Made by a program: the position numbers and the translations under genes
The notes under the pieces: generated by a model
What the model saw: only the letters and a program-made list of their open reading frames with translations
What the model was told of the DNA's origin: nothing
Databases searched by the model: none
Origin: Dichotomicrobium thermohalophilum
Lineage (GTDB): Bacteria; Pseudomonadota; Alphaproteobacteria; Rhizobiales; Rhodomicrobiaceae
Length of the DNA: 64,000 bases
NCBI RefSeq assembly: GCF_003550175.1
Contig: NZ_QXDF01000001.1
Span: 1,698,501 to 1,762,500, forward strand
Direction: 5' to 3'
Shown: one piece after another, positions 57,161 through 64,000 of the stretch
Position numbering within the stretch: position 1 is the stretch's first letter
Layout of the letters: each line of letters opens with the position of its first letter

Positions 57161-57466
57161 TTACCAGCTCGACTTGGTCATGCCCGGGACCTGGCCCTGG
57201 GACGCCAGTTCACGCAGCATCACGCGCGAGAGCCGCAGCTTGCGATAGTAGCCGCGCGGCCGGCCCGTCAACTCGCAGCGATTGCGGATGCGTACCTTCG
57301 AAGAATTGCGCGGCAGCTTGGCCAACTTCAGGCGCGCCTGGAAGCGCTCCTCCGGCGGACGGTTCGTGTCCTCGGCCATCGCCTTCAGCTCCGCGCGCTT
57401 CGCCGCGTACTTTTCGGCCATCCGGCGGCGCTTCTTGTTGCGCTCGACCATTGCCTTCTTGGCCAT
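57161..57466 (-). CDS. rpsN: 30S ribosomal protein S14
   Basis: 101 residues, the long zinc-free form: the CxxC pairs of the short type are absent. It begins [20 protein letters not shown] and has the conserved [20 protein letters not shown] and MTKSSW ending. S14 helps assemble the 30S head. It lies between rplE and rpsH. Confidence 0.98.
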   Translation of the reverse strand: MAKKAMVERNKKRRRMAEKYAAKRAELKAMAEDTNRPPEERFQARLKLAKLPRNSSKVRIRNRCELTGRPRGYYRKLRLSRVMLRELASQGQVPGMTKSSW

Positions 57467-57504
57467 CGACTCCTCCTCTTGCCCGGGCTGCCGCCTTGCT
57501 TAGC

Positions 57505-58071
57505 TCAGCCCCGAAACGGAAAGTTGAACTTTTTCAGCAGCGACCGCGCCTCGTCATCGTTCTCGGCAGTCGTGCAGATGATGATGTCCATTCCCAGGAT
57601 CTGCTCGACCTTGTCGTAGTCGATCTCCGGGAACACGATATGCTCCTTCAGACCCATCGAGTAGTTGCCGCGACCGTCAAAGCTCTTCGGGCTGAGCCCG
57701 CGAAAGTCCTTCTGGCGCGGTAGCGCGATGGTGATGAGCCTGTCGAGGAACTCGTACATGCGCTGGCGGCGCAGTGTGACCTTGACGCCAATCGGCATAC
57801 CCTCGCGCACCTTGAAGCCAGCAATCGACTTGCGGGCGCGCGTATAGACGGGCTTCTGCCCCGAGATCAGCGCGAGGTCGCGCGCGGCCATTTCAACCTT
57901 CTTGCGGTCGTTGACCGCTTCTCCGATGCCCATGTTGATGACAATCTTGTCTAGCCGCGGGACCTGCATGACGTTGCGGTACTGGAACTCGTCGATCAGC
58001 GCCTGGCGGATAGCGTCATCATACTGACGCTTCAGCCGCGGCACATACGTAGCTTCTGCGACCTCAGTCAT
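57505..58071 (-). CDS. rplE: 50S ribosomal protein L5
   Basis: 188 residues. The conserved core runs from [16 protein letters not shown] through [20 protein letters not shown] to [18 protein letters not shown]5 binds 5S rRNA and contacts P-site tRNA. The start is ATG 58071, which overlaps the rplX stop by 8 bases; the open frame is longer upstream but is not conserved there. Confidence 0.98.
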   Translation of the reverse strand: MTEVAEATYVPRLKRQYDDAIRQALIDEFQYRNVMQVPRLDKIVINMGIGEAVNDRKKVEMAARDLALISGQKPVYTRARKSIAGFKVREGMPIGVKVTLRRQRMYEFLDRLITIALPRQKDFRGLSPKSFDGRGNYSMGLKEHIVFPEIDYDKVEQILGMDIIICTTAENDDEARSLLKKFNFPFRG

Positions 58072-58378
58072 CGATAATCTCTCCCGAACGCTTGGCGAAG
58101 CGCACCTTGCGGCCGTCATCCAGAATGCGGAAACCCACACGGCTCGGTGAGCCGTCCTTGGGGTCCTCGATCGCCAAGTTCGACACGTCGATCGACGCTT
58201 CCTTCACCACGATGCCGCCTTCCTGCTGCGCGGTCTGCCGCTGGTGGCGCTTCACCTGGTTGACGCCCTGAACGATCGCCCGGTTCTCCTTCGGGATCAT
58301 CTTCAGGATTTCACCGCGCTTGCCCTTGTCGCGTCCGGTCAGGACAATCACGCGGTCGCCCTTGCGAAACTTGCGCAT
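58064..58378 (-). CDS. rplX: 50S ribosomal protein L24
   Basis: 104 residues with the KOW motif at the N terminus ([20 protein letters not shown]) and the conserved [21 protein letters not shown]24 is an assembly initiator binding the 5' end of 23S rRNA. Its ATG shares one base with the rplN stop (TAATG), and rplE overlaps its end by 8 bases. Confidence 0.98.
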   Translation of the reverse strand: MRKFRKGDRVIVLTGRDKGKRGEILKMIPKENRAIVQGVNQVKRHQRQTAQQEGGIVVKEASIDVSNLAIEDPKDGSPSRVGFRILDDGRKVRFAKRSGEIIDD

Positions 58379-58746
58379 TAGAGCACCTCCGGTGCGAGCG
58401 AGATGATCTTCATGTGCCGGCGCGCACGCAGTTCGCGCGGCACCGGGCCGAAAATGCGCGTGCCGATCGGCTCGCGGTTGTTGTTCACCAGCACGGCCGC
58501 GTTGCGATCAAACCGGATGATGCTGCCGTCCGGGCGCTTCACCGGGAAGGATGTCCGCACGATCACGGCCTTCGCAACCTGCCCCTTCTTCACGCGGCCG
58601 CGAGGCAGCGCGTCCTTCACGCTGACGGCGATCACATCACCCAGCTTGGCATATTTGCGCTTCGAGCCGCCCAGCACCTTGATGCACTGCACCTGCCGCG
58701 CGCCGGAGTTGTCAGCCACATCGAGCTTGCTTTGCATTTGTATCAT
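58378..58746 (-). CDS. rplN: 50S ribosomal protein L14
   Basis: 122 residues, the standard length. It begins [20 protein letters not shown], and [23 protein letters not shown] is the L14 signature region. L14 lies at the subunit interface and is the binding site of the silencing factor RsfS. It shares one base with rplX and follows rpsQ by 55 bases. Confidence 0.98.
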   Translation of the reverse strand: MIQMQSKLDVADNSGARQVQCIKVLGGSKRKYAKLGDVIAVSVKDALPRGRVKKGQVAKAVIVRTSFPVKRPDGSIIRFDRNAAVLVNNNREPIGTRIFGPVPRELRARRHMKIISLAPEVL

Positions 58747-58801
58747 TGTTCGACTCCATACCCGCGGTGACCGCGAACAGGGATCGCGCGCCGCGTCCGG
58801 A

Positions 58802-59047
58802 TCAGGACGCAGGCTGATCGCCGCTCAACACCATCCATTTCTTCTTCTTCGAAACCGGCGCGCATTCCTGGATGCGCACCTTATCGCCCTCGCGCAGCGC
58901 GTTGCTCTCGTCGTGGGCGTGAAACTTCTTGGACCGCCGGACCACCTTCTTCAGAAGCGGGTGGGTGAAGCGGCGCTCGACGCGGACCACCACCGTCTTG
59001 TCGTTCTTGGCGGAAACCACCGTGCCTTGCAGGATCCGTTTGGGCAT
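58802..59047 (-). CDS. rpsQ: 30S ribosomal protein S17
   Basis: 81 residues of OB-fold S17. It begins [20 protein letters not shown], with the family signature [21 protein letters not shown]17 binds the 5' domain of 16S rRNA early in assembly. It lies between rpmC (16-base gap) and rplN. Confidence 0.98.
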   Translation of the reverse strand: MPKRILQGTVVSAKNDKTVVVRVERRFTHPLLKKVVRRSKKFHAHDESNALREGDKVRIQECAPVSKKKKWMVLSGDQPAS

Positions 59048-59063
59048 GACCCGTTCACCTCAT

Positions 59064-59285
59064 TCAGCTTGTCTGAGCGGTCTCGGCCGCACTGGCGGCG
59101 GCGCGCTTCTCGCGCTGGATCGTCTTGATCCGCGCAATGTCGCGCCGGACCTGACGCGCGCGCGCGGTGTTTTCCAGTTGCCCCGTCGCCGCCTGAAACC
59201 GCAGATTGAACTGCTCCTTCTTCAGCTTGATCAACTCGTCGTCCAGCTGATCCAGAGTCAGATCGCGAATTTCGTGCGCCTTCAT
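59064..59285 (-). CDS. rpmC: 50S ribosomal protein L29
   Basis: 73 residues, two helices: [20 protein letters not shown] and [20 protein letters not shown], then the conserved ARIKTI ending and a short Ala-rich tail. L29 lies at the peptide exit tunnel near the trigger factor and SRP site. It lies between rplP and rpsQ. Confidence 0.97.
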   Translation of the reverse strand: MKAHEIRDLTLDQLDDELIKLKKEQFNLRFQAATGQLENTARARQVRRDIARIKTIQREKRAAASAAETAQTS

Positions 59286-59333
59286 CGTTTCTTTCCCTTC
59301 GCCTGCGCGTTCCTTTGGCAGTGGATCCGCAAA

Positions 59334-59753
59334 TCAGGACTCGCCGCCGAACCGCGCCACGATCCGCGTCTTGATCGGCAGCTTTGCCGCGGCGAGGCGC
59401 AGCGCCTCGCGCGCAAGGTCGTCCGGCACGCCGTCGATCTCGAACATGATCCGCCCAGGCAGCACGCGTGCAGCCCAATACTCCGGCGCGCCCTTGCCCT
59501 TGCCCATGCGCACCTCGGTCGGCTTCTGCGAAACCGGCAGGTCCGGGAACACGCGGATCCAGACGCGTCCAACACGCTTCATCTTGCGCGTCATGGCGCG
59601 GCGGGCCGCCTCGATCTGGCGCGCCGTGACGCGCTCCGGCTCCATTGCCTTCAGCCCGTAGGAACCGAAGTTCAGCGTGTAGCCACCTTTGGCCTGCCCC
59701 TTGAGCCGGCCCTTCTGCGCCTTGCGGAATTTTGTCTTCTTCGGTTGCAGCAT
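59334..59753 (-). CDS. rplP: 50S ribosomal protein L16
   Basis: 139 residues. It begins [20 protein letters not shown], with conserved [40 protein letters not shown] and [17 protein letters not shown]16 organises the A-site region of the 50S subunit. It follows rpsC by 50 bases. Confidence 0.98.
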   Translation of the reverse strand: MLQPKKTKFRKAQKGRLKGQAKGGYTLNFGSYGLKAMEPERVTARQIEAARRAMTRKMKRVGRVWIRVFPDLPVSQKPTEVRMGKGKGAPEYWAARVLPGRIMFEIDGVPDDLAREALRLAAAKLPIKTRIVARFGGES

Positions 59754-59803
59754 TGTTGCCTCAATCGATCTCCGTCAGGCGCCGGCGCGCCCTCATATTC
59801 CTG

Positions 59804-60505
59804 TTATCGGCGACGCTCGCGTCCGCCGCCAGCTTCTTGGGAGGCCGTCGCCAGACGCTCCTGCGCCATCGGGTCGTGCTCCATGATCTCGCCCTTGAAG
59901 ATCCAGACCTTGATGCCGATCACGCCGTAAGCTGTGCGCGCCTCCGCCTGGCCGTAGTCGATGTTCGCACGCAGCGTGTGCAGCGGCACCCGCCCCTCGC
60001 GATACCATTCCGTGCGCGCGATCTCCGCGCCGCCGAGGCGCCCGGCGCAATTGATGCGGATGCCCTCAGCGCCCAGGCGCATTGCCGACTGTACGGCGCG
60101 CTTCATTGCCCGGCGGAAGGCCACGCGGCGCTCCAGCTGCTGCGCAATGCCCTCGGCGACCAGCGTCGCGTCAATCTCCGGCTTGCGGATCTCCACGATG
60201 TTCAGGAACACCTCCGAGTCCGTAAGCCGGGAGAGCTCGTTACGGAGCTTTTCGATGTCTGCGCCCTTCTTGCCGATAAGAATGCCGGGCCGCGCGGCAT
60301 GCACGGTCACGCGGCACTTCTTGTGCGGCCGCTCGATCACGACCTTGGAGATGCCGGCCTGGCGCTGATTCTTCAGAATGTGCTTGCGCAGCTCCATGTC
60401 TTCCAGAAGCAACTGGCCGTATTCGGCGTCATCGGCATACCAGCGCGAATCCCAGGTGCGGTTAATGCCCACCCGGAAGCCGATCGGATTGATCTTCTGT
60501 CCCAT
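59804..60505 (-). CDS. rpsC: 30S ribosomal protein S3
   Basis: 233 residues. It begins [20 protein letters not shown], with a type-II KH domain ([20 protein letters not shown]) and the C-terminal domain with [21 protein letters not shown]3 forms part of the mRNA entry helicase. Its ATG shares one base with the rplV stop (TAATG), so translation is coupled. Confidence 0.98.
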   Translation of the reverse strand: MGQKINPIGFRVGINRTWDSRWYADDAEYGQLLLEDMELRKHILKNQRQAGISKVVIERPHKKCRVTVHAARPGILIGKKGADIEKLRNELSRLTDSEVFLNIVEIRKPEIDATLVAEGIAQQLERRVAFRRAMKRAVQSAMRLGAEGIRINCAGRLGGAEIARTEWYREGRVPLHTLRANIDYGQAEARTAYGVIGIKVWIFKGEIMEHDPMAQERLATASQEAGGGRERRR

Positions 60506-60885
60506 TATGCTTGCTCCTCGGCTTCCTTCACGACGACGGTCAGGCGCGAGAACGGCTTCATGATCCGGCCGATGCGACCCCGGGCCCGCGGACGCCAGCG
60601 TTTCATCACCAGGCCCTTGCCCACATAGGCTTCCTTGACCACGAGCTGGTCGACGTCGAGGTCATGATTGTTCTCCGCATTCGCGACCGCAGACTCCAGC
60701 GTCTTTTTCACGTCCGCCGCGATGCGTTTCCGCGAAAAGGTCAGGTCGGCCAGCGCCGTCTCCACCGGCTTGCCCCGGATGGACTCTGCCACGAGGTTCA
60801 GCTTCTGCGGGCTGATGCGCAGATTGCGCGTCACCGCCATCGCCTCGTTCTCGGCCAGCCGCCGCTCGCTCTTGGGCTTGCCCAT
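60505..60885 (-). CDS. rplV: 50S ribosomal protein L22
   Basis: 126 residues. The core has [20 protein letters not shown] and the long beta hairpin [20 protein letters not shown] that lines the exit tunnel, where macrolide-resistance changes occur in other bacteria. It lies between rpsS (4-base gap) and rpsC (1-base overlap). Confidence 0.98.
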   Translation of the reverse strand: MGKPKSERRLAENEAMAVTRNLRISPQKLNLVAESIRGKPVETALADLTFSRKRIAADVKKTLESAVANAENNHDLDVDQLVVKEAYVGKGLVMKRWRPRARGRIGRIMKPFSRLTVVVKEAEEQA

Positions 60886-60889
60886 GGCC

Positions 60890-61168
60890 TTATCTCCTTC
60901 TCGCCTTCTTATCCACGTTGTGCCCGTAATACGTGCGCGTGGGGGCGAATTCGCCGAACTTGTGGCCGACCATGTCCTCGGTGACGAGGACCGGTATATG
61001 CTTCTGGCCGTTGTAGACGCCGAAGGTCAGCCCAACGAACTGCGGCAGGATCGTCGAACGCCGGCTCCAGATCTTGATAACCGCGCTCGATCCCTTCTCG
61101 CGCGCCGCTTCCGCCTTCTTCAGCAGGTAGCTGTCGACAAACGGACCTTTCCAGACTGAACGTGCCAT
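60890..61168 (-). CDS. rpsS: 30S ribosomal protein S19
   Basis: 92 residues. It begins [20 protein letters not shown], with [20 protein letters not shown] and the ending [20 protein letters not shown], all diagnostic. S19 sits in the 30S head with S13. It follows rplB by 9 bases. Confidence 0.98.
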   Translation of the reverse strand: MARSVWKGPFVDSYLLKKAEAAREKGSSAVIKIWSRRSTILPQFVGLTFGVYNGQKHIPVLVTEDMVGHKFGEFAPTRTYYGHNVDKKARRR

Positions 61169-61177
61169 GCCCTATTC

Positions 61178-62014
61178 CTAGCGCTTCTTCTTCATGTGCC
61201 GGCTGCGCAGAATGTAACGGTCGGTCTCCTTGTTGGAGCGCGTGCGCTTGCCCTTGGTCGGCTTGCCCCACGGGGTCACCGGGTGACGGCCACCGGAACT
61301 GCGCCCCTCGCCGCCGCCGAGCGGGTGGTCCACCGGGTTCATGGCCACGCCGCGGACAGCCGGGCGCTTGCCGAGCCAGCGTTTGCGGCCCGCCTTGCCG
61401 AGCTGCTCGTTGACATTGTCCGGGTTCGACACCGCGCCTACGGTCGCCCGGCAGGCGCCGTGCACCATGCGGGTTTCGCCGGATTTCAACTTGAGGATCG
61501 CGTACCCCGCGTCGCGCCCGACAAGCTGCGCATAAGTGCCCGCGGCACGCGCGAGCTGGGCGCCCTTCTCCGGCTTCATCTCGACATTGTGCACGATCGT
61601 GCCGATCGGCATGTTCGCCAACGGCATCGCGTTGCCCGGCTTGATATCGGCCTTATCGGCGGAGACCACCGTGTCGCCAACGCCCAGGCGCTGCGGCGCA
61701 ATGATGTAGGACTGCTCGCCATCCTCATAGCGGATCAGCGCGATGAACGCCGTGCGGTTCGGATCATATTCAAGCCGCTCGACGGTGGCGGGGACATCCA
61801 CCTTGCGCCGCTTGAAATCGACGACGCGATAAGCGCGCTTGTGCCCGCCGCCGCGCCGGCGCGCGGTGATCCGCCCGTTGTTGTTGCGTCCGGCCTTCTT
61901 GGTCAGGCCTTCCGTGAGCTGCTTCACCGGCTTGCCGCGCCAGAGCTGGCTGCGGTCCACCAGGATCAACTCACGGCGCCCGGGCGAGGTCGGGTTGTAT
62001 TTCTTCAAAGCCAT
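61178..62014 (-). CDS. rplB: 50S ribosomal protein L2
   Basis: 278 residues. It begins [20 protein letters not shown]; the RNA-binding domain has [20 protein letters not shown], and the C-terminal part the conserved [20 protein letters not shown] around the histidine needed for peptidyl transferase activity. It lies between rplW and rpsS. Confidence 0.98.
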   Translation of the reverse strand: MALKKYNPTSPGRRELILVDRSQLWRGKPVKQLTEGLTKKAGRNNNGRITARRRGGGHKRAYRVVDFKRRKVDVPATVERLEYDPNRTAFIALIRYEDGEQSYIIAPQRLGVGDTVVSADKADIKPGNAMPLANMPIGTIVHNVEMKPEKGAQLARAAGTYAQLVGRDAGYAILKLKSGETRMVHGACRATVGAVSNPDNVNEQLGKAGRKRWLGKRPAVRGVAMNPVDHPLGGGEGRSSGGRHPVTPWGKPTKGKRTRSNKETDRYILRSRHMKKKR

Positions 62015-62037
62015 GACTCTTCGTCCCTGCTAGGGCG

Positions 62038-62331
62038 TTACAGCCCGGTGGTGACGTCGATGCTGCTGCCTTCCTGCAGCGTGACGATCGCCTTCTTGAT
62101 ACTGTTCTGCCGCCCCTGGATTCCCCGAAACCGCTTGAGCTTGCCCTTGCGGTTCAGGGTGTTCACGGACTCGACCTTGACATTGAACAGGCGCTCGACC
62201 GCCTCCTTGATCTGCGGTTTCGTGGCGTACGGAGCCACCTTGAACACGACCTGGTTGTTTTCTGACGCCAGGGTCGATTTCTCGGTAATCACCGGGGCAA
62301 CGATGATGTCGTAAAGCTCTTCTTCCCTCAT
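62038..62331 (-). CDS. rplW: 50S ribosomal protein L23
   Basis: 97 residues. Conserved segments are [40 protein letters not shown] and [21 protein letters not shown]23 is the docking site for trigger factor and SRP at the tunnel exit. Its ATG overlaps the rplD stop by 4 bases. Confidence 0.98.
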   Translation of the reverse strand: MREEELYDIIVAPVITEKSTLASENNQVVFKVAPYATKPQIKEAVERLFNVKVESVNTLNRKGKLKRFRGIQGRQNSIKKAIVTLQEGSSIDVTTGL

Positions 62332-62948
62332 TTGAACCGCGCCTCCAGCGCCGCGATCGCGTCCTTGGTCAGCACCAGGTTATCCCGGCGCAAGATGTCA
62401 TAGACGTTCAACCCCTGAACCGGCAGCACGTCGATGTTCGGAATGTTTCGGGCTGCCTTGGCGAACTCGTCCTGCACGTCCTGGCCGGCGACGATCAGGG
62501 CGTTCGCAAGGCCGAGCTTCTCCAGCTTGGTATGAAGCTCCTTCGTCTTCGGCGCTTCCACTTCCGCGCGGTCGAGCACCATCAGCGCCTCCGCGCGCGC
62601 CTTCGACGACAGCGCATGGCGCATCGCGAGTGCACGGATCTTCTTCGGCAGGTCGATCGCATGGCTGCGCGGCTTCGGCCCGAACGCCTTCCCGCCGCCG
62701 CGGAATTGCGGCGCCTTCTTGTCGCCATGGCGGGCACGGCCCGTGCCCTTCTGCCGGTACATCTTTGCACCCGTGCCGGCAACCTCGCTGCGGCCCTTGG
62801 CGCTGTGCGTGCCGGCCTGCCGCTTGGCAAGCTGGTAGCGCACCATCCGATGAAGGATGTCTGCGCGCGGCTCCAGCCCGAAGATGCTGTCGTCCAGCTC
62901 GACCGAGCCAGCTTTCTTCGCATCAAGCGTTTTGACGTCCACCTTCAT
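62328..62948 (-). CDS. rplD: 50S ribosomal protein L4
   Basis: 206 residues. The conserved loop has [20 protein letters not shown] and [20 protein letters not shown], which reaches the exit tunnel. In E. coli L4 also represses its own S10 operon; whether this happens here is not shown. It follows rplC by 3 bases and overlaps rplW by 4. Confidence 0.98.
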   Translation of the reverse strand: MKVDVKTLDAKKAGSVELDDSIFGLEPRADILHRMVRYQLAKRQAGTHSAKGRSEVAGTGAKMYRQKGTGRARHGDKKAPQFRGGGKAFGPKPRSHAIDLPKKIRALAMRHALSSKARAEALMVLDRAEVEAPKTKELHTKLEKLGLANALIVAGQDVQDEFAKAARNIPNIDVLPVQGLNVYDILRRDNLVLTKDAIAALEARFK

Positions 62949-62951
62949 GGC

Positions 62952-63677
62952 TTATCCCTCACTCGCCTCGGGCTGCGGGGTCTCGCCGCCGGTTTCCCCG
63001 CCCGGCATGCGGAAGGCGCCCGGCGTCGGTGCATCCTTTGGCAGTTCCTTCTTCACCGCGTCGCGGAGCATCACCCAGCCGCCTTTCGCGCCGGGGACCG
63101 CACCGCAGACCATGATCAGACCGCGCCCCGCATCGACCTTGACGACCCGCAGGTTCTGCGTCGTGACGCGCTCGTTGCCCAGGTGGCCGGCCATCTTCTT
63201 GCCCTTGAAGACCTTGCCCGGGTCCTGCATCTGGCCGGTAGAGCCATGCGCGCGGTGCGAGACGGAAACGCCGTGGGTCGCCTCCAGGCCGCGGAAATTG
63301 TGCCGCTTCATGGCGCCGGCGAAGCCCTTGCCGATGCTGATCCCGGTCGCATCGACATACTGGCCCTCTACGAAATGATCGGCCGTGATTTCCGCCCCGA
63401 CGTCGATCAGGTTCTCTGGGCTGACGCGGAACTCGGCAACCTTGCGCTTGGGTTCCACACTGGCGACAGCGAAATGCCCGCGTTCGGCGCGGGTGACGTT
63501 CTTCACCTTCGCCTTGCCAGCGCCAAGCTGCAGAGCGCAATAACCGTTCTTGTCGCTCACGCGCTGGGCGACCACCTGGCACTTGTCCAGACGAAGCACC
63601 GTCACCGGCACATGCGCGCCGCTGTCATCGAAGATCCGTGTCATTCCCACTTTCTGCGCGATCACACCTGAGCGCAT
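62952..63677 (-). CDS. rplC: 50S ribosomal protein L3
   Basis: 241 residues. It begins [20 protein letters not shown]; the core loop [20 protein letters not shown] and the sequence [20 protein letters not shown] are diagnostic. A Glu/Pro/Gly-rich C-terminal tail of about 20 residues extends beyond the E. coli protein. It follows rpsJ by 69 bases. Confidence 0.98.
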   Translation of the reverse strand: MRSGVIAQKVGMTRIFDDSGAHVPVTVLRLDKCQVVAQRVSDKNGYCALQLGAGKAKVKNVTRAERGHFAVASVEPKRKVAEFRVSPENLIDVGAEITADHFVEGQYVDATGISIGKGFAGAMKRHNFRGLEATHGVSVSHRAHGSTGQMQDPGKVFKGKKMAGHLGNERVTTQNLRVVKVDAGRGLIMVCGAVPGAKGGWVMLRDAVKKELPKDAPTPGAFRMPGGETGGETPQPEASEG

Positions 63678-63746
63678 GGGTCCAATCCTCTCTTCCGCCC
63701 GGCGAGGGGCTAGCCGCGACGTAGCGCGTTGTCGGGAAGCCGCCTG

Positions 63747-64000
63747 TTAGAGCTTGATCTCCACATCCACACCAGCGGCCAGATCGAGCTTCATCAGCGC
63801 GTCCACCGTCTGCGGCGTCGGGTCGACGATATCGATCAGCCGCTTGTGCGTCCGCATCTCGAACTGCTCGCGGCTTTTCTTGTTGACGTGCGGCGAGCGG
63901 TTCACGGTGAATTTCTCGATCCGCGTCGGAAGCGGGATCGGCCCGCGAACATCCGCGCCAGTGCGGCGTGCTGTGTTGACGATCTCGCGCGTCGACGTAT
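63747..64000 (-). CDS. rpsJ: 30S ribosomal protein S10, N terminus beyond the window
   Basis: About 84 codons are visible and the start lies just past the window edge; a normal 102-residue S10 would begin near 64055. The translated end reads through [40 protein letters not shown] and [15 protein letters not shown], which is unmistakably S10. S10 is also the transcription factor NusE in antitermination. It is the first gene of the S10 operon. Confidence 0.97.
   Translation of the reverse strand, partial: TSTREIVNTARRTGADVRGPIPLPTRIEKFTVNRSPHVNKKSREQFEMRTHKRLIDIVDPTPQTVDALMKLDLAAGVDVEIKL

Overview
The window is 64 kb of GC-rich, gene-dense bacterial chromosome. Gene content and order point to an alphaproteobacterium, probably Hyphomicrobiales (Rhizobiales) or a close relative. 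The indicators are the blocks dusB-ntrB-ntrC, ntrY-ntrX-trkA-trkH-hfq-hflX and eno-ftsB-pdhA-pdhB-pdhC-lpdA-lipA-ratA, a fused ispDF, an ATP12-type F1 assembly chaperone and a RatA/Coq10-type START protein. The species cannot be fixed from the sequence alone. No rRNA, tRNA, CRISPR array, transposase or phage gene is visible.

Layout. Positions 1-1025 carry the end of mltG and gmk on the plus strand. Positions 1022-8827 form a minus-strand envelope block, lptF-lptG-lptD-surA-pdxA-rsmA, with LPS export and outer-membrane assembly genes coupled to pyridoxine synthesis and 16S rRNA dimethylation. Positions 9054-11553 hold pepA and mazG on the plus strand. Positions 11566-24052 are a long minus-strand regulatory block: dusB-ntrB-ntrC, then ntrY-ntrX, trkA-trkH and hfq-hflX. 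These cover nitrogen and redox two-component control, potassium uptake and RNA-based regulation. Positions 24233-25929 carry ispDF and cinA (plus). Positions 26054-36547 are a minus-strand central-carbon block: eno, ftsB, the pyruvate dehydrogenase genes, lipA to make its lipoyl cofactor, a repeat-rich membrane protein and ratA. Positions 36679-38923 are a compact plus-strand queuosine precursor cluster, queC-queE-queD-queF.

Positions 39129-49655 are a mixed minus-strand stretch: kdsA, pccB, two exporters, an unknown membrane protein, ATP12, rluC, crcB, a Tae4-like peptidoglycan amidase with a coupled small membrane protein, rarA and degP. Positions 49700-64000 are the S10-spc-alpha ribosomal protein superoperon, with secY, adk and rpoA, read on the minus strand. 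The window ends inside rpsJ.

The least ordinary features are: (i) a type VI secretion amidase (Tae4)-like gene at 46244-46750, coupled by a GTGA overlap to a two-helix membrane protein that is a candidate immunity factor, sitting in an otherwise housekeeping neighbourhood; (ii) a two-hairpin repeat present in opposite orientations between two convergent gene pairs (25954-26027 and 38936-39020); (iii) a terminator-like plus-strand structure with no gene in front of it in the ntrC/ntrY gap, possibly a small RNA; (iv) a 16-bp operator-like palindrome between dusB-ntrBC and ispDF; and (v) two unfamiliar membrane proteins within or next to the pyruvate dehydrogenase genes.
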